From contig NC_064540.1 of NCBI RefSeq assembly GCF_023856365.1, forward strand, positions 3,965,501 to 4,029,500: a stretch of DNA of 64,000 bases, read 5' to 3'. Below are positions 22,627 to 32,449 of this stretch, in pieces; the stretch's first letter is position 1; every line of letters begins with the position of its first letter. Below the pieces are notes generated by a model. The model did no database searches and was not told where the DNA came from. It worked only from the letters and a program-made list of their open reading frames with translations. The position numbers and the translations under genes were made by a program. This DNA is from Brienomyrus brachyistius (lineage: Eukaryota; Chordata; Actinopteri; Osteoglossiformes; Mormyridae).

Positions 22627-25138
22627 CAAAAAGAAGCGGAGAGGGAGGAAGAGGCTCCCTCAAGAGCCGATCTCTCTCGGCGCCTGCTCGCTCTCCAGGC
22701 TTTGGCTTCCGGCGGAGGACGAGAGGGAGGTACCTGCCCTACCTCCAGCCCGGGGGCCGACCACACGCGTCCCCGATCCTGCGTGGAAGTACTGGCTCTC
22801 TAGTGAGGACGAGGACGAGGAGCCCTTCCACTACCCGGAGCCAGAAGCCTATCTTCCACCGTCCGTTTTCACGGACATCGCGCCGCCTCCCGCAACCGCC
22901 AGGCGCCAGCGAGGGAGACGGAGGAGAACGGCGATCGCCAGTACGGAGGACCTCCCTCCGTCCCTGCCGGCGGACCCCGCTCCCGTGCGGCCGCCGCTGC
23001 CGGCGGACCCCGCTCCCGTGCGGCCGCCGCTGCCGGCGGACCCCGCTCCCGTGCGGCCGCCGCTGCCGGCGGACCCCGCTCCCGTGCAGCTGCCGCCGCC
23101 GCCTGCGCAGCCGCCTTCGCTGCCGCCGCCACCCGCGGTCCTAGCTGACCGATACTTCACCCTCCAGGGGCTTTATTGGAGGGTGATGGGAGAACCGGCC
23201 CCACAGGCCCCCCTGGAGGGGGAAAGACTCGCCGCACAGCTGGGGCAGGACTTCGACTCCTTTACTCCAGAATCCCCTTTTTCAGATCTGGAGAAAATGG
23301 CTGAGGACCTCCGGAGGCTAATCCAACTCCGGAGAACGCCTGCAGCTCCCGGGCCGGCGCCCCCTCTGCAGCCGCCTGCTGCAGCTCCCGGGCCGGCGCC
23401 CCCTCTGCAGCCGCCTGCTGCAGCTCCCGGGCCGGCGCCCCCTCTGCAGCCAGCTCCTGTTCCTGACCGCGCTCCTGTTCCTGACCGCGCTCCTGTTCCT
23501 GACCGCGCTCCTGTTCCTGACCGCGCTCCTGTTCCTGCAGAGGCGCCCCCTCTGCAGCCGCCTGCTGCAGCTCCTGGGCAGGCGCCCCCTCTGCAGCCAG
23601 CTCCTGTTCCTGGCCGCGCTCCTGTTCCTGACCGCGCTCCTGTTCCTGCAGAGGCGCCCCCTCTGCAGCCGCCTGCTGCAGCTCCCGGGCAGGCGCCCCC
23701 TCTGCAGCCAGCTCCTGTTCCTGACCGCGCTCCTGTTCCTGACCGCGCTCCTGTTCCTGACCGCGCTCCTGTTCCTGACCGCGCTCCTGTTCCTGACCGC
23801 GCTCCTGTTCCTGCAGAGGCGCCCCCTCTGCAGCCGCCTGCTGCAGCTCCAGTTCCTGACCGCGCTCCAGTTCCTGCAGAGGCGCCCCCTCTGCAGCCGC
23901 CTGCTGCAGCTCCCGGGCAGGCGCCCCCTCTGCAGCCACCTCCTGTTCCTGACCGCGCTCTAGTTCCTGACCGCGCTCTAGTTCCTGACCGCGCTCTAGT
24001 TCCTGACCGCGCTCTAGTTCCTGACCGCGCTCTAGTTCCTGACCGCGCTCTAGTTCCTGACCGCGCTCTAGTTCCTGACCGCGCTCTAGTTCCTGACCGC
24101 GCTCTAGTTCCTGACCGCGCTCTAGTTCCTGACCGCGCTCCAGTTCCTGCAGAGGCGCCCCCTCTGCAGCCGCCTGCTGCAGCTCCCGGGCAGGCGCCCC
24201 CTCTGCAGCCGCCTGCTGCAGCTCCCGGGCCGGTGCCCCCACTGCAGCCACCTCCAGTTCCTGCAGAGGCGCCCCCTCCGCCTGCTGCAGCTCCAGCTCC
24301 TGTCCCTTCTCCCCCAGTGACTTTTTCTCCCTCGTCCCGGCGAACTCGACCCCGACCGGGGGTCATCATGTCTGTGTCCCGTAAAGGGAGGGGACACAGA
24401 CGCAGGGCTGGGGTCCCGCCCGCCCTGCCCCCTGGCTCGCCCTGCCTCGCCTGTGCTGGGGCTCGGTTGGCGCCTGCGGGTCCTGGCCCTCCGGGTCGGC
24501 TGTCGCCTGCGGGTCCCTCTCCGATGCCTCGTCGCCCTGCCTCGCTCCCCCCTCCGGTGCCTGGTCGGTCGCTTGGGGGTTCCCCGACGGCGGCTCCTCG
24601 GTTGCCTGCGGGGCCCCTACCTCCGGCCCTCCTCCGGACGTCGCCGCCTGCTGCAGCTCCCCCCTCCTCCGGGCCTTCGCCGTGGGCCCCTCCAGTTCCC
24701 TCGTCCCCTTCCCTGGTGCTCCCTCCTGCTCCCTCCCTGGCCCCTCCGCGGGTCCCTCGCCCTGTCTCCTCGGCCCCTCCGGGGTCCCCTCCGGCTCCGG
24801 CCTCCCGGCCGCCTGCGGCCCCTCCGGCTGCCTCCCGTCGCCCGCTGGGGCTCCCTCGGGCTTCCCCTAGTTCCCCCTCCTTGTCTCCCTACGCCCCTGC
24901 CTTTGTCCCGCCTGTCTCTGCCCCTCTGTTTTCTGCTCGCCCTTTCGTTCCGCCCGTCTCTGTTCCTTGTGCCCCGGTGTACCCGCCTTGCACTCCTGGC
25001 CCCTTTGTTCCGCCCGTTCCTTCTGTGTCTCCCTTCCTGGTTTGCCTGTCTGCCTTCCCGACCCTCTGTCAGGTTTTGTCTTTTGTCTTGTCCCTCGCTC
25101 TGTTTTGTGCCTCGGTCCTGTTCCCTGTCCTGCGTTGA
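22616..25138 (+). CDS. Proline-rich repeat protein of LTR element 1 (possible Gag-like)
   Basis: An uninterrupted 840-codon frame that starts inside the primer-binding site and ends about 80 bp before the 3' LTR. Layout: a basic N-terminus (KKKRRGRKR, residues 6-14); an acidic/aromatic stretch (WKYWLSSEDEDEEP, about 57-70); four PADPAPV repeats (about 118-155); a short non-repetitive core of about 65 residues (about 175-240, with RYFTLQGLYWRV and LEKMAEDLRRLI, probably helical); then proline-rich arrays of PPLQPPAAAPG and 22 VPDRA-type units (about 241-560); a basic patch (SRKGRGHRRR, about 587-596); a Pro/Ser/Ala-rich region; and a hydrophobic C-terminus. No Cys-His knuckle or enzyme motif is seen. 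The core might be a diverged Gag fragment binding element RNA or particles. Much of the C-terminal half may be open only because it is GC-rich and stop-poor. Copy 2 keeps the same frame after a one-base shift. Confidence 0.6.
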   Translation: MTDHKKKRRGRKRLPQEPISLGACSLSRLWLPAEDEREVPALPPARGPTTRVPDPAWKYWLSSEDEDEEPFHYPEPEAYLPPSVFTDIAPPPATARRQRGRRRRTAIASTEDLPPSLPADPAPVRPPLPADPAPVRPPLPADPAPVRPPLPADPAPVQLPPPPAQPPSLPPPPAVLADRYFTLQGLYWRVMGEPAPQAPLEGERLAAQLGQDFDSFTPESPFSDLEKMAEDLRRLIQLRRTPAAPGPAPPLQPPAAAPGPAPPLQPPAAAPGPAPPLQPAPVPDRAPVPDRAPVPDRAPVPDRAPVPAEAPPLQPPAAAPGQAPPLQPAPVPGRAPVPDRAPVPAEAPPLQPPAAAPGQAPPLQPAPVPDRAPVPDRAPVPDRAPVPDRAPVPDRAPVPAEAPPLQPPAAAPVPDRAPVPAEAPPLQPPAAAPGQAPPLQPPPVPDRALVPDRALVPDRALVPDRALVPDRALVPDRALVPDRALVPDRALVPDRALVPDRALVPDRAPVPAEAPPLQPPAAAPGQAPPLQPPAAAPGPVPPLQPPPVPAEAPPPPAAAPAPVPSPPVTFSPSSRRTRPRPGVIMSVSRKGRGHRRRAGVPPALPPGSPCLACAGARLAPAGPGPPGRLSPAGPSPMPRRPASLPPPVPGRSLGGSPTAAPRLPAGPLPPALLRTSPPAAAPPSSGPSPWAPPVPSSPSLVLPPAPSLAPPRVPRPVSSAPPGSPPAPASRPPAAPPAASRRPLGLPRASPSSPSLSPYAPAFVPPVSAPLFSARPFVPPVSVPCAPVYPPCTPGPFVPPVPSVSPFLVCLSAFPTLCQVLSFVLSLALFCASVLFPVLR
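22972..23085 (+). repeat. Tandem repeat in element 1 (PADPAPV)
   Basis: Four copies of a unit ccggcggaccccgctcccgt with intervening gcggccgccgctg, period 33 bp, encoding PADPAPVRPPL. Copy 2 of the element has a different, shorter arrangement of the same module (48208-48330). Confidence 0.85.
23455..24150 (+). repeat. 18-bp VNTR clusters in element 1 (VPDRA)
   Basis: Unit gctcctgttcctgaccgc (18 bp, six codons) occurs in runs of 4, 1-2, 5 and 1. A last run at about 23955-24135 has ten copies carrying the variant gctctag. Runs are separated by the module 'gcagaggcgccccctctgca'. The ten variant copies are identical, which indicates very recent expansion, perhaps during reverse transcription. Confidence 0.9.
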
Positions 25139-25209
25139 TTCTGTTCTTGTTTTTCAGGTCCTGTTTTGCGTCGCCCCCTTCCTTGGCGCGCCCGGAGTAG
25201 CGCGCCTTT

Positions 25210-25218
25210 GGGGGGGGG
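25210..25218 (+). other. Polypurine tract of element 1
   Basis: Nine consecutive G preceded by gcgcctt and followed by ttc and the 3' LTR. This is the expected site of plus-strand priming. The same sequence occurs in element 2. Confidence 0.75.
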
Positions 25219-25221
25219 TTC

Positions 25222-25518
25222 TGTCATGCCCGGCTCGTCCGCTCCTCGTGTGTGCCACGCCCCCTGATTACCCACGTGTGTTTCCCGAATTGTACCCAGC
25301 TGTTTCCGTTTGCTGTCATTCAGTCTGGTGTATTTAAGTCTTGGTCTCCCCTGTTTGCTTTGTCTGTCATTGATGTTAGTTGGCGTTACATGTCTCCTGC
25401 TCCCAGTTTGTATATTAAACCCTCGTTAATCCCCGACTTCCGCCTGCCTGCATCCTTCTTGCCCGTTCGCCTCGAACGATCGCCGCTCTGCCCGCGATCC
25501 CCGAGCGTTATCGTGACA
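25222..25518 (+). repeat. 3' LTR of element 1
   Basis: 297 bp, with one visible difference from the 5' LTR (ttaagtctt instead of ttaagtcct). It is followed by ccaga, the target duplication. Confidence 0.92.
25414..25419 (+). terminator. Poly(A) signal in 3' LTR of element 1
   Basis: ATTAAA, a common variant of the polyadenylation signal. In element 2 the corresponding place reads AATAAA. Confidence 0.5.
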
Positions 25519-25748
25519 CCAGACATTGGCATTTCCTGTGTCCGATAACGCTTTGTCAATGAGTGAGGTCAGAGGAGAATGATCTGACTCAGGAAGGGTA
25601 CATGTGCAAAAATAACAGCTAATAAATAGCAGTGTGTAGGATGGCTTCTTTGAACACACAACTCATGCACGCCTGAAGTGGTTCAGAATGCAAAAACGGA
25701 TCGTATCTGGTACTAGTTATGAGTACCTAATAAAGTGGAGACTGAGTG

Positions 25749-26188
25749 TCCTTTCACTCCTATATTTCAAAATTACTCGAATTACAATCAATTACAAACA
25801 ATTCATTTTGTTTATTTTGTTTGTCTTGCAATTGTTAGTTTTACAATATATTTCATAAAACACCAAGAAACAATATTTATCAATTACATAAACAATACAA
25901 TAGCTATAACAGTATTTAACCCAATGCATCAAAATATTAAAAGACAAATAATTAACCATTACTAATTAAAAAGAAATAAGTAACCACAGAAAAGTCATAT
26001 TCGGAATGAATATTCAATATAATATAAAATGAAAATATAACCTATTTACCTACTTATTTTTCTTGTTTTTAATTAAACAATTGAAGTAATTGTTATAATG
26101 ATTAAATCTAACTCAAAGTCATTGTTATCTTTTTCAGACAATTTTTCTTACAAAGTTCTTGATGGAGTGTTTCAAGGATGGTTTTTCA
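25749..26188. other. Very AT-rich, no feature
   Basis: Short A/T-rich words with no gene and no named repeat. Confidence 0.55.
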
Positions 26189-26355
26189 ATTCCTGTCCTG
26201 AGAGCCAATTTGCAACACAGTTTGCCGGTTTCCTTGCTTAAATACACCTTCTTCAGCTGGCCAGCCAATTCCCAGCTTTAGTGAGTGTGTTTGAGCAGGG
26301 AAGCCTGCAAGCTGTGTCACAGACTAATCCTCCAGGACTGGAATTGGGGAACCTT
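26189..26355. repeat. Foldback repeat (diverged)
   Basis: The left side ttcaattcctgtcctgaga pairs with the right side tcctccaggactggaattgg. Inner segments around 26240-26310 pair weakly. This resembles the foldback at 17417 in plan but not in exact sequence. Confidence 0.55.
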
Positions 26356-26892
26356 GGTTTAAATCCCATGGTGATTTGTAGCTTTCAGCCAGTGAGCACC
26401 AGAAGTTGCACCTGATTGTGAAATTCAGAAAAATGCAAAATACTAATTCAATGACTTATTTTCCATACCTGCTTGTCATATATAACACATAAAGTATAAT
26501 AATACAACAATGCAGAGATACTTCTTTTGTGGCAAATTTTTACAATTTGGTCCCAGAATATCCATGATTTCCATGAACACTGCATCATTTTTATAACCAT
26601 TGCCAGAAATGTCATAAAGATATATCTATTTTTTGCATATAAGTAGGTGAAGGGGGGTTGCTATGACAATCATTTCATGACATTTTATCATGCAAAATTA
26701 CACATGAAATGCAACACTCTAAAATGCATGTGGTGCATTGGACATTTGCATAATGACTGCTTACAAAAACATATCTCTGAAGAAAGACATTTAGCATTTT
26801 TACATCCACCACCTCCCTCCACAGCACTTATCAGCTGCCCAGGGATCACCTATATCCTTAGAAACAACTAAGTGATACCATGTTCCTACTGC
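26356..26892. other. No gene recognised
   Basis: AT-rich unique sequence. The open frame at 26647-26871 (74 codons) has no recognisable motif. Confidence 0.5.
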
Positions 26893-26903
26893 CTTCAGTA
26901 CAT

Positions 26904-27081
26904 CCATCAATCCATCCATTTTCCAAACCGCTTATCCTACTGGGTCGCGGGGGGGGGGGTAAGCCTCAGCATGTTTTTGGACTGTGGGGGGAAACCGGAG
27001 TACCCGGAGGAAACCCCACGACGACATGGGGAGAACATGCAAACTCCGCACACATGTGACCCAGGTGGAGTCTCGAACTGG
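26904..27081 (-). mobile_element. SINE copy 2: head-truncated and internally deleted
   Basis: Tail (CCATCCATTTTCC...) at left, body at right. About 120 bp are missing after the ggggg run at 26949-26959, and the tRNA-like head beyond the B-box is absent. Duplications cttcagtacat (26893-26903) and cttcaatacat (27082-27092) bound it, so the head truncation happened on insertion, as LINE-type reverse transcription often does. Confidence 0.8.
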
Positions 27082-27092
27082 CTTCAATACAT

Positions 27093-29159
27093 TTAAATTT
27101 AAATAAATAAATAAATAAATAAAGAAAGAAATAAAATACAGCTAATCCATCCATTGTGAATTTTTGCAAGACATGAATTTTGCCATTAAAAAACAGTGAT
27201 ATACATGGGAAAATGTATAGTCGATGGAAACCAAAATTAAATACTTGTCCGAGATTATGTGTCTTTCAAGTTTCAGAGTACTTATATCTGTTAATGAATA
27301 TTACATGCGGGCTGTTGAAACTGCAATTGAATTGGACAGCCTCAAGGTGTCAGCATAACATCCATGTAATATGCTTTACTTAATAACAAAAAAATCATTA
27401 AAACATTTTCCCAGGGCCCCTATTTTTATTTAAAATCTTTTTCTTATTCATAACCAGACCCGTTTAGTGTGTCATTCTTCAGTAAACCTTCAGCACAGGT
27501 GTCGCACCAGATTAGCCTGTCGGTTTAAATAAATCGTAAACCCAGCTATTGACGCAAGTCTGCATGGAAACTATAATTGTTGCTTGTAGCTATATTTCTT
27601 AATTTACTTCCATTTTATTCTAGAGTCCTTGAGAAATTTTTGGAAGTAAAATGGATTTATAATATGTTGTAATCAAACATACGTTTGCTGAATACAAACA
27701 CGGTTACTGTGACCAAACTGCCCGCTGATTTAACTACAGTAATAGAACTTTTTTACCTCCCAAGCCTTTCCATAATATCTGTTTTTGTAGAGTTGTTTGA
27801 GTCAAATAAACTTGCTTGTTCGTAATGGTCCACAGTTTCTAAAACCAAAGGAAAAGTCACTAAATGATACATGTTCATGAGTTTGCAAAGCGAATTCATT
27901 TGGATCACATCTGCACCAGCTGCCCAGATTCGACTGACAGACTGTCGTAATTGATTAAAACTTCTTTTTGTAGTCCAGTATTTCCCATGTCAAACACATT
28001 ATTTTCCCAATGCTTAATGATTAATACACCAGTACATATTTGCAATATGACATGGAATGCTAAAAAATTTCTAGCTGGCTAATAATGTTTCCACATGCAA
28101 ACAACAGAGAGAGAAATCTAGGAGTTCGTGACCCTTTTTTGTGTCAAGGACCTTTGGGCAGTCTGGTGAAATCTGTCTTGTTCTGTTAGTTCTCTAATTC
28201 CGGCCCCTCTATCAACCACTGACTGATAATATGATGTCTTGCTGTTGTTTCACTGTCTTGTTAATAAACCCCTTGCACTACTGTAGTACATACTGCCATA
28301 CAAATCACTTTATATTACACTGTGTCTCCCTTCCATCCCCTTTGTATTATTTATATGCTCCCACTGTCTTGCAATATTTTCTACAGTGGAAGTTATTACA
28401 TTGTCACTTGTTAAATGAATCACCTTGAAAATAAATTGGATTGAGTGTAAGTTACACAATTGTCTTGATATTGTTAGTTAGGTCAACTCTGAGGATAAAG
28501 TTGAGGCAGCTACATTTATGTTACGTCAAACAAAGTTTTTGTGTGGAAACTGAGTCTGAATCTGATTAGGTGTTTATTGAATTTAACAGCTTAAATGAAA
28601 CATTATGTATTTTAGTGTTTTTTCCTCGTTTGCTTCACATTTCATCCAACGTAACAATTTTTCTTTTATCCACATTTGTTTGTCCATAAATGTGTTTTTT
28701 TTTAACTAAGCTGGAAGCAACAAGACTTATGAATAATGTTTATCCATCCATACATCTGTCTTCTACCCACTTGTCCTGGTCAAGGTCGATATTTTTTTAT
28801 GAATTATATATTAGCATGAGAAACAGGGTCTGTGCCAAACAGAAATGTATGTCACACTTGCAATCTTGTGCTTTTGTATCGATATTACTTTATTTGAACT
28901 GGTGCCATAATAAAACTATGCATGAAAATAAAGGGAACATCATATAGGTAATGAACCAGAACATAAACCTACACAAGGAGTGTCCACAATGGAGTTGGTC
29001 TGTAATGGAGGCAGCCACTGTGTCTGTAGCATAGAGGCAGTGGCTGATCCATAGGAACATGGTCTGCTGAAGGGTACCAGCCCTTGGGATTATTAATGGG
29101 AGAGAGTAATTCCTTTGCTTTGTTAGCCTTAGCAAGTTATCAAATCTTTATTTTCTCAG
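27093..29159. other. No gene recognised
   Basis: A short AAAT run is present at 27100-27122. A minus-strand LINE/SINE tail fragment (tccatccatacatctgtctt and following, 28742-28790) is probable. The rest is unique and AT-rich. Confidence 0.5.
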
Positions 29160-29748
29160 TAGTCTCTTCTGGGTAGTCTTTTCTGGGTAGTCTCTTCTGG
29201 GTAGTCTTTTCTGGGTAGTCTCTTCTGGGTAGTCTCTTCTGGGTAGTCTTTTCTGGGTAGTCTTTTCTGGGTAGTCTCTTCTGGGTAGTCTCTTCTGGGT
29301 AGTCTTTTCTGGGTAGTCTCTTCTGGGTAGTCTCTTCTGGGTAGTCTTTTCTGGGTAGTCTCTTCTGGGTAGTCTCTTCTGGGTAGTCTTTTCTGGGTAG
29401 TCTCTTCTGGGTAGTCTCTTCTGGGTAGTCTTTTCTGGGTAGTCTCTTCTGGGTAGTCTTTTCTGGGTAGTCTCTTCTGGGTAGTCTCTTCTGGGTAGTC
29501 TCTTCTGGGTAGTCTTTTCTGGGTAGTCTCTTCTGGGTAGTCTTTTCTGGGTAGTCTCTTCTGGGTAGTCTCTTCTGGGTAGTCTTTTCTGGGTAGTCTC
29601 TTCTGGGTAGTCTTTTCTGGGTAGTCTCTTCTGGGTAGTCTTTTCTGGGTAGTCTCTTCTGGGTAGTCTCTTCTGGGTAGTCTTTTCTGGGTAGTCTCTT
29701 CTGGGTAGTCTCTTCTGGGTAGTCTCTTCTGGGCAGTCTTTACTGCCT
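29160..29748 (+). repeat. 14-bp minisatellite, about 42 units
   Basis: Unit gtctcttctgggta, with a common variant gtcttttctgggta. By my count the array runs nearly without indels. The two unit types are mixed, with the C type (ctc) in the majority and the T type mostly isolated in a CCT or CT rhythm, so a higher-order 28- or 42-bp period is likely. The last unit is degenerate (gggcagtctttactg). Confidence 0.93.
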
Positions 29749-32449
29749 AGTCTGCTTTTAGCTTTTTTCTATTCCCATTCTCCCATTTCAGTTTTTGTTC
29801 TGCCCCCCCCCCCCCCCCCCCCCATTACCTTCATCTCCTGATCAGGTGCTAATGTCTTGCTCCCTGGGTCCTCTGTTTCTGTCTCCATGGTTTTTCAGAC
29901 CCTTGTGGACCTTACGCCTATATTCTGTGACGGGACGACGATTTTGGATCGCAATTAGGAACCGAGGCCTTTGGGTTGATCTGCCTTGATCACTGACCCT
30001 GATAATCACCCTTCAGTTCAACCAGCTCATTTACCTTCTCCTGTTCCTTCCTCAAAGAAAAACTGCCAGCAACTTCTGTTCTGTTCCTGAACTCTTCTCC
30101 TGCAGCTATGTACTTTTGGAGAAGTACATTGACGAGAGTTTTATATACACGTATGTTGAGACTACAGTACTTCTCTGAAAATAAAGTATATCTCCTAAAG
30201 TTTATCTCTGCCATTGTCTAGTGATCCCAAGCAAAACAGGAAGTGAATTCTAATGTCTAGACTGATTAAAAGAGTAGCCAGTTTCTTTTCAATCAGAGTG
30301 TGTGAGCCGTGGAAAGACAGGGGAAGAAAAATGACATCAGGCAGATTATAATTAATTACTAAAGTAGGTTGTGCAGTTATATTTGCAGTCCAATACAACT
30401 GTCAATCACATTATTATTTAATTATTGGTGGGTTATTGGTGGGAAAAAACATCTGAAGTTCAGTCAACAGTCAAGCTCAGGAGAGAAGTAAATTTCATTT
30501 ATAGAAATAATTTTTGGTATGATAATGTAATTACTTCTCCTTGACCTCACTCTCCAGGGTGTATAGCAGAATACATTTTTTAGCTATGGATAAAGTGGTC
30601 AAAAAAAAAAGAAATTAGACATCTGTTTTTTCTGTGATAACTGGTACCCGAGAATTTAAGGCCTATGCGGTACCGACAGTGCTGGTGATAATGATTTTTA
30701 CATAAACCCTGGTATAAACATCTGGAAGTTAAGATACGGTTATTACAATAATCGTCAATCTTGCCAGGGATATAACCCAACGCACATTTTTTAGGTGGAC
30801 AGACAGGAACAGAAGATCTGAAGACTGATTTCCTAATGCTTTCAGATGACATTAGTCTGTCATTACACTCTAAGCTAGCCCTACGCAACTTGTACTCCCT
30901 GCAATAATATGGGATTGGTCACATTGAATCCCATAAGCTCTGTGACCGCCCGCTCCTGCAAGCCCCGTGACCATATCCGATGGAGAATGGCTGGCAGCAG
31001 CCTGTGATGGCACACATTCTAGAACCGACAGCGTTTTTGAACAAGACTGAAATCATAATCAGAGGCTCCTAGAGTGCAGCCATAAGCTTGAATAATTAGC
31101 ACAGGTGCTCAGTATCTCTACCATAATTTTGTAAAGGCTTCCCGTTGTTGAGCAAATAGTTTTACAGGGTAAGAAGGCTATATATAGCATCTCAATCTTC
31201 CCGCTTTAGGGCTTTCAGTTACAAATGAAATTTGCAGCATGTGCATTGTTTATAAGTCAGTACGCAAAAAAAAAAGCTACGTTAGTTTTTACTTAAAGCC
31301 CAAATAAACACTGTCATTGTTAAATCTGCAGTTTTGTTGTGTAGTACTAAGCTGACCTATAGTGTTGGCATGTATATATAGTGGCTGAAAACAGCTTTCT
31401 GGATTTGGCATCTGCCCTAATCATGCTCTGCCATCTTGCTGGGGGTCTGATTGTGCCCGGCTCACTGCTGGAAACATTTCCCCAGGTCCACTTTCCCCAC
31501 AGTCGAGGACGGTAATGAAGTCAGCTCCGATAAGGCCTGCACACCTTCTCCTTTATTCCCCTCTCTGCCCATTATCTCCCTCTGTGCCCTAGCAGGCTGC
31601 CCCAGAGAACAAACTAGTCATGAATCATTTGTTCTGCGTTGCTGCTTTGCCTGTGAGATTCACTCTCGTTCCGTCCCTGGAGTTGATGTCACTGGAGGGA
31701 TAATACTTGTTTAGTTTAGACGGAGTTTTGTTTTCAGAATTTTTTTATATATATAGTATTGCTTATGGTAAATGAAGTACTACTTTTTAAACAGTACAAA
31801 TAGTTTTATTCTTGATGCATTTCCCTAGCTATTGTATTCATACCCGTGGGGCATTAGAGTTATGTTCTAAGGTATCCCACGATATGTCAGTGGAAGAAAT
31901 CTTTGCACAGCTCTTATATACTGTGAGGCTGTACTTGCCTAACCAAGGGACCATGAAAATGAGGATTATTGTCTCTCATCTTGCTTACAGTGAACAAGCA
32001 CGAGGCTCTGGTGTCCATTCCAAGTGAGTCGCTGTTAATTTCTTACAAACACATTGTGGCATCTAACAGCAGGATGGGGGAGGGAATGAGAGTAAAAGTT
32101 AGCAGCAATAAAACAGTAGCTAAAAGCTAACTGTTCATCTGTGACCTCCTACAAGGTCAGAATTACATTATGTATTCAGTGTTGAATGGGTGCTTTACAG
32201 TTGAATGCAAACCATTTTAGATTTCTAATCTTTGAAATACCAAAGCAAAACGCCCCCCTAAAGGAATATGCAGATGAAACATCTCTTACCCTCTTTCAGA
32301 AGAAATACTGATCTTTCACCCAAAGAAGCATTGTATCGTTCAAAGCACTCGAGTTGCCATTTGATGAGCAGAACTATAAGACTGATGCCTTTAATAAAAC
32401 AGACTCCTAAGCCTCATGTCTCTCTCCACACAGAGCTGCTAAACCTATA
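29749..32449. other. No gene recognised; C21 tract at left
   Basis: A run of 21 C occurs at 29803-29823. From 30 to 32.4 kb the sequence is unique-looking, with open frames up to 102 codons (30580-30888, minus) and no recognisable domain. Confidence 0.5.

Larger units (their letters stand above)
22317..25518 (+). mobile_element. Non-autonomous self-priming LTR retrotransposon, copy 1
   Basis: Complete element of 3202 bp: LTRs at 22317-22613 and 25222-25518, and a 2608-bp internal region. Direct duplication ccaga flanks it (22312-22316; 25519-25523), as a retroviral-type integrase would leave. LTR ends are TG...CA. The bases just inside the 5' LTR are complementary to a segment of the LTR itself, as in the Tf1/sushi group of Ty3-type elements. 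A nine-G polypurine tract precedes the 3' LTR. The internal region holds one proline-rich frame and no protease, reverse transcriptase, RNase H, integrase or zinc-knuckle motif, so it depends on enzymes supplied by another element. The two LTRs differ at one base that I can see (c/t at about 22435 versus 25340), so the insertion is young. Copy 2 is at 47579-50323. Confidence 0.9.
22049..25748. mobile_element. Tc1-like transposon relic, split by LTR element 1
   Basis: The left end 'cagtggccagtttaatagg' (22049) and the right end 'tacctaataaagtgg' (about 25724-25738) form imperfect terminal inverted repeats of the Tc1-type family whose ends read 'ccactttattaggtacacct'. The left part retains family text such as 'ctgggattttcactcact' and 'agagtttacagagaacg'. 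The right part retains 'gaggtcagaggagaatg'. Outside the LTR insertion only about 490 bp remain, so the transposase gene was mostly deleted. No usable frame survives. The LTR retrotransposon is inserted between 22316 and 25519. Confidence 0.7.

Noticed and set aside
23173..24369. Long minus-strand frames (398 and 329 codons) over the repeat region of LTR element 1
   Set aside because: They arise because the 18-bp repeat unit is a multiple of three and has no stop in these phases. They encode only low-complexity Gly/Arg/Thr or Gln/Glu/Leu repeats and contradict the element's transcription direction.
24453..25337. 294-codon frame overlapping the C-terminal half of the element 1 protein
   Set aside because: It is an alternative phase of GC-rich, stop-poor DNA that runs into the 3' LTR. 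No domain, and composition is dominated by Leu/Arg/Pro.
29160..29748. Regular repeat array as a possible CRISPR
   Set aside because: The 14-bp units are contiguous with no unique spacers, and the window is vertebrate nuclear DNA. It is a minisatellite.
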